Positions 24,248-31,875 of a DNA stretch of 36,747 nt are shown here, piece by piece. The notes under the pieces are model-generated. The model ran no database searches, was not told where the DNA came from, and was given only the letters and a program-made list of their open reading frames with translations. The DNA comes from a virus. Location of the stretch: IMG/VR virus record IMGVR_UViG_3300044675_002411, positions 1 through 36,747 of that record. One strand, 5' to 3'. The translations under genes were made by a program, and so were the position numbers. Numbering within the stretch: position 1 is the first letter of the stretch; every line of letters begins with the position of its first letter.

Positions 24248-24949
24248 CTATTTTAAGTTTTCTAGCCAGTCTATATCGTCTGGATTACTGGCCATGAGTA
24301 TTTGGTTAATTCTTTTAAAGTGATCACACTCCCAATCTCCACCTTTGTATACGGCAGAAACAGGATGTGATGCTACTAATACGTGGTGTACATCATCGTT
24401 AATAAGAGGAGCAAATTTTAAAGCGTCCTTTCCCCAGAAACAGAAAATAAGTCCTGCAGTATTCTCGTTTAGTGTTTTGAATACAGCTTCTGTAAACTGT
24501 TTCCAAGGCTCTAAGTGAGAACCTGACTTACCTTCTTCGATAGTCAAAGCAGCATTTAGCATAAGAACTCCTTGCTTAGCCCATGATTCTATATTCATAT
24601 CAGTGGGGAAGCTTAGTTCATCAGGATAAATGTCTTCTTTGATTCGTTTGTAGATCATTCTTAAAGACGGAGTCACATAAGTTTTCTTTCTAGGAGAGAA
24701 AGCTAATCCGTGAGCAATAGGTTCCCCTACATTTCTACCTGAATAAGGATCAAAAGCCAGAATAACAACTCTTACTTTCTGAAAAGGAGTTAAATTAAAA
24801 GCCTTAAAGACTTCATCCTTGTAAGGAAAGATAGTTTTAGTCTTTCTCTCATTAGCAATGAATCTTCCTAAGGTATTAAAGTAAGGACTTTCTATTGTGT
24901 CTTTTAAGTGATGATACCAATCGTCTGGAATATCAATTAGTTTTTGCAT
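24248..24949 (-). CDS. ung: Uracil-DNA glycosylase, family 1
   Basis: A 233-residue enzyme, about the length of bacterial Ung. Motifs: ILAFDPYSG (D67 catalytic, Y69 that excludes thymine), an insertion, then AHGLAFS (F84 stacks on uracil); VLMLNAALTIEEG (N132 base recognition); FCFWGKDAL; and VASHPVSA (H195) followed by WECDHFKRINQIL. Family 1 normally has G-Q-D-P-Y-H; here Gln is Phe and His is Ser, and a few residues are inserted before A-H-G-L. The catalytic Asp, Asn and His are intact, so removal of uracil from DNA is still expected. The ATG lies inside the end of the DnaA-like gene (17-base overlap). Confidence 0.9.
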   Translation of the reverse strand: MQKLIDIPDDWYHHLKDTIESPYFNTLGRFIANERKTKTIFPYKDEVFKAFNLTPFQKVRVVILAFDPYSGRNVGEPIAHGLAFSPRKKTYVTPSLRMIYKRIKEDIYPDELSFPTDMNIESWAKQGVLMLNAALTIEEGKSGSHLEPWKQFTEAVFKTLNENTAGLIFCFWGKDALKFAPLINDDVHHVLVASHPVSAVYKGGDWECDHFKRINQILMASNPDDIDWLENLK

Positions 24950-25547
24950 CTTTATTGATTAGCTTACTTCTTTTGAGCGGAGTCCTTCTAACAATAATAT
25001 TAGGATTAAGAGTAGTACTCATAAGTCCTGGATACGTTTCTTCCATCATGTTTATGATTTGATTGTATCTTGTTTTGTAACTTTTAATAGAACTAGAAAA
25101 GTTTAAATGTTGTTTCATAGAATGTATAATCGTAGAGTGATCTCTTCCTAACAAAGTACCTACCTTTTTGTAAGTGTAGTTAAAGTGTATTAAAAGTACA
25201 GCTGCAAAATGAAACCTTGCTTCTGTTAGCTCACGTTTACGGCTATTTATTGTAAAATCCTTTACAGTCATTGTGTTTATATCACAAACAATATGCATGA
25301 CTCCCAACTCAAACTCTGAAAACTTATCTAAATTTACTTTAAGTTCGTGTGCTTTTATCATTGCCAACTTGCGTTTTAATCTTAGCTCTTCTGGATTGAT
25401 GTCATTTATTACTTTACTATAATACTGTTTGTTTTTAGTTTTCTTTAAAACTAATAACATAATATTATATCGTACTAGTGCTTCTACTTCTAACTTGTCA
25501 AAAGCAATTTCTAAAGCTTCGTTTATAATATCCTTAATTCTTGGCAT
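24933..25547 (-). CDS. DnaA domain IV-like DNA-binding protein
   Basis: A 204-residue protein. Residues about 102-160 match the C-terminal duplex-DNA-binding domain of bacterial DnaA: SRKRELTEARFHFAAVLL, then YKKVGTLLGRDHSTIIH (the G-R-D-H-[ST]-T signature at 134-142) and a closing helix. There is no Walker A or AAA+ domain; the first 90 residues are helical and lysine-rich, and the last 45 are basic and probably flexible. It is likely a site-specific DNA binder, either an origin-recognition factor or a competitor of host DnaA. It lies between the primase (25-base overlap) and uracil-DNA glycosylase genes. Confidence 0.72.
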   Translation of the reverse strand: MPRIKDIINEALEIAFDKLEVEALVRYNIMLLVLKKTKNKQYYSKVINDINPEELRLKRKLAMIKAHELKVNLDKFSEFELGVMHIVCDINTMTVKDFTINSRKRELTEARFHFAAVLLIHFNYTYKKVGTLLGRDHSTIIHSMKQHLNFSSSIKSYKTRYNQIINMMEETYPGLMSTTLNPNIIVRRTPLKRSKLINKDAKTN

Positions 25548-26512
25548 ATCTTTATTAATTTTTCTCTTCCGTGGTTTTTGTAAATATCACTTATGTCTTT
25601 TCCTAAACTCCCGTGGTGGTATAGTACAGGAATTCCATACGTCTCTGAAATCTTCTTTGCTCCTTCTTCTCCTGCTCTATCAGCGTCAAACCATACATAC
25701 ATATTATCAAATCTTGCTTTAAGTAACTCGTAAGCATTCTCTGATATAGGTGTAGTTTCGCTTCTAACAGCAACAGCATTCACTCCAATAGAGTGTAAGG
25801 TCATAACATCTTTAGTGCCTTTAGTAATGATTAGAATAGTTCCTTTGTGTGGTAGCTGAGTATAACCCTCTAGCATACCTCCAAAGAAATTAGTTCTGAA
25901 TTTAACTTTCTTTTCTGCATAGGGACGATAAAGTTTAAACTTATCTTTTTCCTTATACCGATAACAGGGGTCAAACGTATTACTAATGTACCAGATGTTA
26001 TCTGCTATCCAAGCTTTGTCTACTTTCCTTACATCATAGAACTTAAGAATCTTTTCTGTTACTCCGAATTGAAGCCAGTACTCTAAGTCTTTCTGTGTAA
26101 ATTTTGTAACTGTAACTTTGATGGATGCAGGCTTTACCTCTGCTGGCTTAGCACTTTTAAGAGTGGATACTTCCATCTCTAGTCTAAGTCTATCTTCTAA
26201 ACTAAAGTTCTTAAGTTGGAAATCTGATTCTATTTTATATAGAATGTCTGGATACTCGTAGCTAGTACTCATTTGAGCTATGTCAATTGCATTGTAGTGT
26301 ACTTTCTCTGTAGCATAATCTACAAAATACAGATTACCTCCTTGACTCCACTTAAAGAAACAGGTAGCATGCTTATCAGATCTGAATGGATTCTTATATT
26401 TCTTTCTCAAGTCTATTTTCTCACCGAAGTAAAAAGACATTAGGTTTTCTTGCCCTAGTAAAGCGTATAACGTCTTTACATTAGGTCTTATTTCAATGCT
26501 TGAGAGATCCAT
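25523..26512 (-). CDS. TOPRIM primase, DnaG-like phage type
   Basis: A 329-residue protein. Residues about 35-80 (KYKNPFRSDKHATCFF, NLYFVDYA) resemble the CHC2-type N-terminal domain but without the zinc-ligand Cys set. The TOPRIM domain spans about 222-310: TILIITKGTKDVMTLH, GVNAVAVRSE, VWFDADRAGEEGAKKI (D276, D278) and a KDISDIY helix. Expected role: RNA primer synthesis for the polymerase at 20495 with the helicase at 28552. The usual catalytic Glu of the first TOPRIM motif (E-G-x-x-D) is Lys231 here, a feature I also associate with a group of Bacteroidota phage proteins. It starts just after a terminator. Confidence 0.75.
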   Translation of the reverse strand: MDLSSIEIRPNVKTLYALLGQENLMSFYFGEKIDLRKKYKNPFRSDKHATCFFKWSQGGNLYFVDYATEKVHYNAIDIAQMSTSYEYPDILYKIESDFQLKNFSLEDRLRLEMEVSTLKSAKPAEVKPASIKVTVTKFTQKDLEYWLQFGVTEKILKFYDVRKVDKAWIADNIWYISNTFDPCYRYKEKDKFKLYRPYAEKKVKFRTNFFGGMLEGYTQLPHKGTILIITKGTKDVMTLHSIGVNAVAVRSETTPISENAYELLKARFDNMYVWFDADRAGEEGAKKISETYGIPVLYHHGSLGKDISDIYKNHGREKLIKICQELRIL

Positions 26513-26539
26513 AAGTGTTGTTTTTAACCCTCCTTCAAT

Positions 26540-26569
26540 AAAAAAGGGGTCACAAAAGTAACCCCTTTT
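26540..26569 (-). terminator. Terminator after the SSB-like gene, with a possible promoter in its loop
   Basis: On the minus strand AAAAGGGGT pairs with ACCCCTTTT, followed by a T-run (26545-26540). An inner AC/GT pair extends it around one mismatch. The loop contains TACTTTTG (26553-26560), a match to the TAnnTTTG -7 box about 40 bases before the primase ATG. Confidence 0.88.
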
Positions 26570-26598
26570 CTAAAAAAGAGAATAGATTACTTTTAATT

Positions 26599-27444
26599 TT
26601 AGAAGATATCGTTGATATCTGTGCTAACAGGACTAGTTGCTACTTCACTAGTATCCCAACTCATCATAGGTTCTGACTCTTTGAAAGGAGTTTCAGTTTC
26701 ATTTGCGTCAGGAGCATTATTCTCAGTGTATTCTTTGAAAGTAAAACTTCCGTAGAAACTCTTAAAGCCATACTCACCAGTGATTTGCTTAGATACATAC
26801 TCAGTAATTTTACCTTGTACGTTAACAAATACTTTAGTGCATACGTCTTGATATTTTTCGTCTTTAATTCCTAAAAGAACTTTAACACCCATGTTGGCTT
26901 TATTGAAGTGAGCAAAGAAGTCTACTAACTCATTGCCTTTACCTTTAGCAATAGAAGCCCAGTTGTCAAGAACAAATGGCTTTTCCTTTGGAGAGATGTT
27001 ACCATAAGCTTTAAGCAAAGAATAAACTGTTTCTTCACCGCCTTTAGCTTCACGAACACTCTTCATATCTAATCTACGAGAAGGGTCAATAGATGCTTGA
27101 TACTCACTTAGAGTAGCAAGGTTCTCAGCCCACGAAGTCTTAGTGTAGTTGTCAATGAATTGTTTCTTGCCTGCTTGAGACATACGGGTGTCATTGTTTA
27201 CCCACAAAGTAAACTTACCACGCAAATCTGTTTTAAAGTCTGGATGATTTACATACCAAAAGTCAAGACGCATTCCGTTCTCTGACTCATAGGTAGGTTC
27301 TTTAACTTTGTCTTCTTCAATACCTAGGATTTTTGCAAGTTCTTTAGCTGTAGGGTTAACACTTACAACTTGGATAGGAGCAAATCCTGTGTACATTTTC
27401 TTGCCTGATGAAGGCTCTCTGGTTTCTAATTGATCGAATTTCAT
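26599..27444 (-). CDS. Single-stranded DNA-binding protein (phage type, probable)
   Basis: A 281-residue protein with a mixed core and a C-terminal tail rich in Asp, Glu, Ser and Pro that ends STDINDIF. The acidic, intrinsically disordered tail with a terminal Phe is the hallmark of SSB proteins that recruit replication partners. The core has aromatic and Lys/Arg-rich strands (LDFWYVNHPDFKTDL, KFTLWVNN, YGFKSFYGSFTFKEY) suitable for single-stranded DNA contacts. It lies directly next to the Sak4-like ATPase; SSB and Sak4 genes are commonly paired and functionally linked. It ends its transcription unit. OB-fold membership cannot be proven by eye. Confidence 0.62.
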   Translation of the reverse strand: MKFDQLETREPSSGKKMYTGFAPIQVVSVNPTAKELAKILGIEEDKVKEPTYESENGMRLDFWYVNHPDFKTDLRGKFTLWVNNDTRMSQAGKKQFIDNYTKTSWAENLATLSEYQASIDPSRRLDMKSVREAKGGEETVYSLLKAYGNISPKEKPFVLDNWASIAKGKGNELVDFFAHFNKANMGVKVLLGIKDEKYQDVCTKVFVNVQGKITEYVSKQITGEYGFKSFYGSFTFKEYTENNAPDANETETPFKESEPMMSWDTSEVATSPVSTDINDIF

Positions 27445-27468
27445 AATTTAATTTTGTTTTGTTTTATT

Positions 27469-28173
27469 TTATTTTTTGCTTTTTACGGGTACTGGTACTT
27501 CTTCTGCATAATAACTATCTATTGTATCACATACTGTTTGCAAGTCGTTAGGGATAAGAGTTTCTGCAAACATATCCATAGGACTTTTAGCAGGGTAATT
27601 CTTAAAACGATTGGTTACAAAGTGATAAGTTGCTTTCTCATCTTTATCTTCACCTACGTGAGTATAAAGACAGATAGTAAACAATCCTTCTAGTACGATT
27701 TGGTTATCCAATGCTTTGCCTATTGTCTTAATCTTCTGACCTACGATATGTCCATCATCTTCAATGTTCTCTGAGTGGGTGATGTAAAATACTTTAAGGT
27801 CATTACGAAGCTTACGAGCACTAGTAAGCATATTAGTTACATCTTTTGCAAGGGTAACAAACTTACCAAAACCGATCTCATTGGCTTTCTTCATCATAAG
27901 GAAAGACATAGAGTAGATAGCATCATCCATGATGATGTTTTTGATGTGAGGAGCTTTCTCGCTAATCTGTTGTAACAATGCGGTGATTTGATTGATGTCA
28001 TCTACCTCCATGTAATTTTTAGATTCGAGATTGTAAAGTTTTTCTGCTCCTTTGAAAGGCAATTCTTTCCTTGCTACATTAATAATAAATGTTTCTTTTG
28101 GGTCTAGAGTCCTTACAGATGTGGATTTACCAGTACCTGAGGGACCTACGATAGCGATTAGTTTGCTTGACAT
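27469..28173 (-). CDS. Sak4-like RecA-fold ATPase (single-strand annealing type)
   Basis: A 234-residue ATPase with a Walker A motif at 10-18 (GPSGTGKST), a Walker B-like NIIMDD at 79-84, and a conserved VFYITHSE strand followed by a GHIVGQKIKTIGKALDN segment. No DNA-binding N-terminal domain is present, so it is a minimal RecA core as in phage Sak4 (AAA_24 type) proteins, which promote single-strand annealing together with the cognate SSB. The SSB-like gene follows after 24 bases, and RecE-like, NinB-like and NinG-like genes lie downstream. Alternative: a generic phage AAA ATPase used in replication. Confidence 0.75.
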   Translation of the reverse strand: MSSKLIAIVGPSGTGKSTSVRTLDPKETFIINVARKELPFKGAEKLYNLESKNYMEVDDINQITALLQQISEKAPHIKNIIMDDAIYSMSFLMMKKANEIGFGKFVTLAKDVTNMLTSARKLRNDLKVFYITHSENIEDDGHIVGQKIKTIGKALDNQIVLEGLFTICLYTHVGEDKDEKATYHFVTNRFKNYPAKSPMDMFAETLIPNDLQTVCDTIDSYYAEEVPVPVKSKK

Positions 28174-28180
28174 ATAGTTA

Positions 28181-28207
28181 GTTTATTTTGTTTATTTTGT
28201 TTATTTT
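28181..28207 (-). repeat. Tandem 9-bp repeat GTTTATTTT, three copies
   Basis: Three perfect copies span the stop of the gene at 28201 and the spacer before the Sak4-like start at 28173. Confidence 0.95.
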
Positions 28208-28521
28208 GTCTCTAGTAGTTTATCTAAATCTTCAGTTATTATTTTCCAACCGTACATAGAAGCAAAGAATCTTGCTCCTGCTTGGCAACGCTTTTTATCT
28301 TTAGAAGGGAAACTTAAGATTGCTTTTCTTACTTTACTGTTGTCATAAAGTAATTTAGCTAGCCAATCTATAAATTCTTCTTCCTTCTCCATTGTCCAAG
28401 TGTGTTCCCAATACCAAGTAGGAGAATTAAAATCTACTTCCTCGTAATTTTCTCCAATCATACTACACATATGGGTGAGTACTTGGACTAATTCTGGACT
28501 AAACTCTTCTTTTTTATTCAT
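28201..28521 (-). CDS. Small protein of unknown function
   Basis: I use the ATG at 28521 (MNKKEEFSPELVQV, 106 residues); a TTG four codons upstream falls inside a repeat. The protein is helical with an aromatic core (TWYWEHTWTMEKEEEFIDWL) and a C-terminal AGARFFASMYGWK segment. The W-Y-W-E-H-T-W-T pattern followed by an acidic helix and Y-G-W-K recurs in small phage proteins I have seen next to replication genes, but I know of no function. It lies between the helicase and Sak4-like genes with repeat spacers on both sides. Confidence 0.65.
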   Translation of the reverse strand: MNKKEEFSPELVQVLTHMCSMIGENYEEVDFNSPTWYWEHTWTMEKEEEFIDWLAKLLYDNSKVRKAILSFPSKDKKRCQAGARFFASMYGWKIITEDLDKLLETK

Positions 28522-28531
28522 TGATTTTAAC

Positions 28532-28555
28532 AATTTTACAATTTTACAATTTTAC
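28532..28555 (-). repeat. Tandem 8-bp repeat AATTTTAC, three copies
   Basis: Three perfect copies make up the spacer between the helicase stop and the start at 28521, and contain the likely ribosome-loading region. Confidence 0.95.
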
Positions 28556-29658
28556 ATTTTTAAATATCTTTCATAATGATTGCCTACAGGATTATTCATC
28601 TCTTCAGGCTTTGGTAACTCGTCAAACTTTCCGTTAGCTCCATTAAAGTAAAGTCCTACGCTTGAATTTTCTAAGCCATAGTAGCGGTCTTTAAGGAATT
28701 TAAGAGAGCGGTATTTGTTACCTAATAGAGATACATCATAGCCATTATGAACTGCTATGTTATATCTTGCAGGACTAAATATACCCAGAACTACTTCGTA
28801 GTCTTGGTGTACACCTTTGTTAATGTGGAGTTCTTCCATAGAAGGTTCTAGTTTCTCTTCCATTAACTGTCCCTTGTAAGTGTAAGTTTGCTTTTCTGAT
28901 GCAGGAGTCTGCTGATGGACAATGATATTAGCCATCTTATATCGCTTAGAAAACACGTCTAGCACATAATCCTTAATCATAAAGTCAAAAGTCTGATAAG
29001 AACTTAACTTCATCTTAGTGTCAGGAGCTATCTCATTAGATAAGAGACTAATGTGGTCTAGTACAAAGAATACCCAATGGTCTTCAGATCTGTATCTGTA
29101 GCCTGTAGTAATTCTTCTACCATCCTCTAAGTCTTTGTAGATGTTTTCTCCTATCTGTGGGTTGTCAAAGTATGCTTTTACATACTTAGCTATACCTGTA
29201 GGATTCCTTATATAATCTACTACATCTACAATGTTTTGTAAATTAGTGATAAAGGTTTCTGCAGCTTTTATCTTAGTCATTAACTCAGAACTTACTTTAT
29301 AGTTTCCTATAGACTTTAATTGCTGTACAGTGACAGTAAGATTGTAATTCTGATGTAAATAAATAGATATAAAAGACATCCAGAAATCTGTAGCACTCTC
29401 TTCTAAGGCAAAATAAAATATCTTAGGAGTGATTTCTGTATTTCTTGTTGCTTTGTAGATGTTTACGATAGTCATGTATTTTGCAAACTTTGACTTACCT
29501 ACACCTGATGCAGCAGTAATACAAGTAATAGAACCTTTAGTAAAGCCTCCATAGTATTGAGCCAACCTAGGAAATGGAGGAGCAATAGAAGTTATTCCTC
29601 CTGCATCCTTAATTTCTTTGTTTCTCTCAATCTGAGCTATTATACTTTCAAAGTTCAT
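28552..29658 (-). CDS. DnaB-type replicative helicase (SF4)
   Basis: A 368-residue RecA-fold helicase: PRLAQYYGGFTKGSITCITA leading to Walker A ASGVGKSK (50-57), a FYFALEES strand with the catalytic Glu, Walker B WVFFVLDHISLLS, and a NIIVHQQTP segment (H-loop-like). The last part has KFLKDRYYGLENSSVGLYF, like the C-terminal Arg-finger region of DnaB-like helicases. There is no DnaB N-terminal domain, as is common for phage hexameric helicases. Expected role: unwinding at the fork with the TOPRIM primase and family A polymerase. It starts two bases after the stop of the probable helicase partner, within an AAGGATG context. Confidence 0.85.
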   Translation of the reverse strand: MNFESIIAQIERNKEIKDAGGITSIAPPFPRLAQYYGGFTKGSITCITAASGVGKSKFAKYMTIVNIYKATRNTEITPKIFYFALEESATDFWMSFISIYLHQNYNLTVTVQQLKSIGNYKVSSELMTKIKAAETFITNLQNIVDVVDYIRNPTGIAKYVKAYFDNPQIGENIYKDLEDGRRITTGYRYRSEDHWVFFVLDHISLLSNEIAPDTKMKLSSYQTFDFMIKDYVLDVFSKRYKMANIIVHQQTPASEKQTYTYKGQLMEEKLEPSMEELHINKGVHQDYEVVLGIFSPARYNIAVHNGYDVSLLGNKYRSLKFLKDRYYGLENSSVGLYFNGANGKFDELPKPEEMNNPVGNHYERYLKM

Positions 29659-29660
29659 CC

Positions 29661-30209
29661 TTATAAGATTTGATGACTATTATAGGCAGGTCCACTACCA
29701 TTCTTCAACTCTTCACACCACTTAGCTAAGTCGCTTTGTTCCACTCCATCTATCTTCTTAGAGATAAAATAACCACACTCTCTGATAAACTTAATAGATC
29801 CTTGTCCTTTCAAGGTATCTATGTAAAGGTCAGTAGCTTTTGCTATCTCGTCTAAGGTATAGTCGTACTCTGTTAAGAATTTAATCAATCGCTTAACTAC
29901 ACTTACCTTGTCAGTAGTCTTTCCTGATACTCCTATGTTCTTTGTACTAAACTTAGCGATAAACTCTGTTACCCAAGTAACAGGTATTTCAGGTTGTGAT
30001 GTTGGATTGTCAATTACTTTAATAGGATCAGAGTGTCTAGCAACTTTAAGTGCAGATATTACCTGACTTATGTCAAGTTCTTCTAGTGCTTTAGGTGTCC
30101 AACTAAAAGTGGTTCCATTATTCAGAAGTTTGTCTTCGTAAATCCACTTGTCTATCATTTTCTCTTTGACTGCTAGTTCCCATAGGACTTCGTAGAATGT
30201 TTTCTTCAT
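29661..30209 (-). CDS. Possible helicase loader or replication accessory protein
   Basis: A 182-residue helical protein (FYEVLWELAVKEKMIDKWIY, VVKRLIKFLTEYDYTLDEI, KFIRECGYFISKKIDGVEQS, DLAKWCEELKNG). There is no Walker motif, so it is not a DnaC-type ATPase. A mostly helical protein of this size directly upstream of a DnaB-like helicase, with the stop two bases from the helicase ATG, fits a helicase partner. This is inferred from position and composition, not from a recognised family. Its first 92 bases overlap the end of the upstream gene in another frame. Confidence 0.5.
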   Translation of the reverse strand: MKKTFYEVLWELAVKEKMIDKWIYEDKLLNNGTTFSWTPKALEELDISQVISALKVARHSDPIKVIDNPTSQPEIPVTWVTEFIAKFSTKNIGVSGKTTDKVSVVKRLIKFLTEYDYTLDEIAKATDLYIDTLKGQGSIKFIRECGYFISKKIDGVEQSDLAKWCEELKNGSGPAYNSHQIL

Positions 30210-30387
30210 TTTCTGTTGTGGTTAAAATTACGTTTATGCCTTTGAATAATTTCTCTTTATTAAACTTAGGCGGGTCTACAAAGATAAGGGATTCTTCAAC
30301 TTTTTCCAAGTCTTCCATCCACATTTTTTTCATAAAAAGATAGTCTGGGGTTGATTCCAGACTATCTCCATAATGTTCTATGTCCAT
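30118..30387 (-). CDS. Small protein with long out-of-frame overlap
   Basis: An 89-residue protein: MDIEHYGDSLESTPDYLF, an acidic helix and a LIFVDPPKFNKEKLFKGINV strand region up to about residue 60. The last 30 residues are encoded entirely within the start of the next gene, in another frame, and have a different, Arg/Ser/Gln-rich composition. The ATG at 30387 follows 54 non-coding bases that show no promoter box. The overlap is longer than at any other junction in this region, which raises the possibility that a shorter gene once ended near 30210 and read on after losing its stop. Function unknown. Confidence 0.5.
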   Translation of the reverse strand: MDIEHYGDSLESTPDYLFMKKMWMEDLEKVEESLIFVDPPKFNKEKLFKGINVILTTTENEENILRSPMGTSSQRENDRQVDLRRQTSE

Positions 30388-30441
30388 AATATTCTTTTGA
30401 TTCTACTTACTTAATAGATGATTTACGATTAAAGGAATAGC

Positions 30442-31863
30442 CTAAGCTAATCCCCTAATCTCTAAGAAATCCTTCTTACCAAGCCATACTTGGTGAAAGT
30501 CGTATTCATAAGACTCTACCATGTCTTTTGGTATGTTAAAAATACTCTCACAATCTGAACAGGAAGTTTCAAGTAACAAGTCATTCGTGATATGTATAGC
30601 ATGTCCTAAACAAATAGGACATACACCTTCATCCATAAGAGCTTCATCTACTGTTGTAGAGGATAGGTCTTTTACTTTAAAGTCTACTCCATCTGCACAG
30701 TAATAGTGAGAGAGGTGAGTAAGTTCTTTCCTATGTGCAGGTAAAGACATCTCAGGATAAACACTCATAACCCATTCATTGTAGGCTTCATAGGCTGCAA
30801 GGTCATCCATGTCATCTTCAACAGATTTAATGTCTTTAGAGGTCTTCCCATCATCTTCCCAATAGAAGGGATCTTTTGTTTTATCTTCTATTTTTACAAA
30901 GTCTCCCTTAACCTGATCGTAGTAATAATCATCATAGACGTCCCACATGCTAATTTGCTTAGCACCTAAGCCTAGATGAGATTCACTACTATGTGACTTT
31001 TTACCAGAATGCTTAGGAAGGTCAAAAGAAGGAAGAGGAAATTCGAGTGGAATGTTTCTCTCAGCCAACATTGTAAGCATCTCATAAGCAAAGCTAAAAG
31101 CATTAATCATTAGATTAACACTAGCTACCTCACTATCTCCATGCTCGTTAAAATAACCACAAGATAAGTTGTGAGAAGAAACTTTAAGTCCTCTTCTACG
31201 AAGTCCACCTACGTCAGTAGCTGTACCTGAAGCAGGCTTGTATCCGTATTTCCCCATCAAAGGTTCAATAAGAGTAAGATGTTCAGGATTCCATACTTGA
31301 TATCCGTTGGTATACTGGATGAAGTCTGTTGTATAAGACCTGCGATCTAGCTGAGTAACTACTAGAGAGTTGTTAAAGAAAGTCATATCACAACAGTTAG
31401 TACCTACTAGACCTCTTTCCTCACCATAAGGCAAGAATACCTTACATACAGGCATCATCTTAAGCATCTGAATAGCAAAGCATACACCTACAGAGTCATC
31501 TAGACCTAAGCCACATTGTTCGCCTCTAAAGTCATCAAAGCCGAAAATCCACTTATCTGTCTTAAAGATACGCATGCCTACATGATAGTCTTGAGCTGTG
31601 TCATAATGAGCTACTACAGTAGGATAATACTCGGCTTCTCCTTTTGTGCAATAGATATTACCGCCTTTCTCTTCTACTGTTACTCCTTCTATCTTAGAGA
31701 TAAGATTAATAAGCCAATCCTTTTTAAGCTTCTCCATCTCTGGCTGGTAGGTGGGGCTTTGTTGATACATAATATCAAACAGTAGATCAAAGTCTACAGG
31801 GAAATTTCCTTTTAATGTATCATCTACTTCACCTAGTTCTTTGCTTTTATATTTATAAGTCAT
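30442..31863 (-). CDS. M20-type zinc peptidase (PepT-like) with C-terminal zinc ribbon
   Basis: A 473-residue protein. The metallopeptidase residues are all present in order: VVAHYDTAQ (H86 ligand, D88), GLDDSVGV (D122/D123 bridging ligand), GEERGLVG (E148 catalytic base, E149 ligand), QLDRR (D173 ligand) and FNEHGDSEVAS (H241 ligand). This matches dinuclear-zinc aminopeptidases of the M20 tripeptidase (PepT) or related M28/M42 type, so hydrolysis of small peptides is expected. Residues about 270-410 are an added Asp/Tyr-rich region, and 415-438 form a zinc ribbon (CPIC, CSDC). No signal peptide, so it acts in the cytoplasm. It lies between the 666-residue unknown protein (12-base gap) and the helicase genes. 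The natural substrate is unknown. Confidence 0.78.
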   Translation of the reverse strand: MTYKYKSKELGEVDDTLKGNFPVDFDLLFDIMYQQSPTYQPEMEKLKKDWLINLISKIEGVTVEEKGGNIYCTKGEAEYYPTVVAHYDTAQDYHVGMRIFKTDKWIFGFDDFRGEQCGLGLDDSVGVCFAIQMLKMMPVCKVFLPYGEERGLVGTNCCDMTFFNNSLVVTQLDRRSYTTDFIQYTNGYQVWNPEHLTLIEPLMGKYGYKPASGTATDVGGLRRRGLKVSSHNLSCGYFNEHGDSEVASVNLMINAFSFAYEMLTMLAERNIPLEFPLPSFDLPKHSGKKSHSSESHLGLGAKQISMWDVYDDYYYDQVKGDFVKIEDKTKDPFYWEDDGKTSKDIKSVEDDMDDLAAYEAYNEWVMSVYPEMSLPAHRKELTHLSHYYCADGVDFKVKDLSSTTVDEALMDEGVCPICLGHAIHITNDLLLETSCSDCESIFNIPKDMVESYEYDFHQVWLGKKDFLEIRGLA

Positions 31864-31875
31864 TTTTTTGTTTTT

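Noticed and set aside
28181-28555. CRISPR array or replication iterons
   Set aside because: The repeats are 5-10 bp, directly adjacent with no spacers, differ at each locus and coincide with gene starts, so they fit neither a CRISPR array nor a common iteron.
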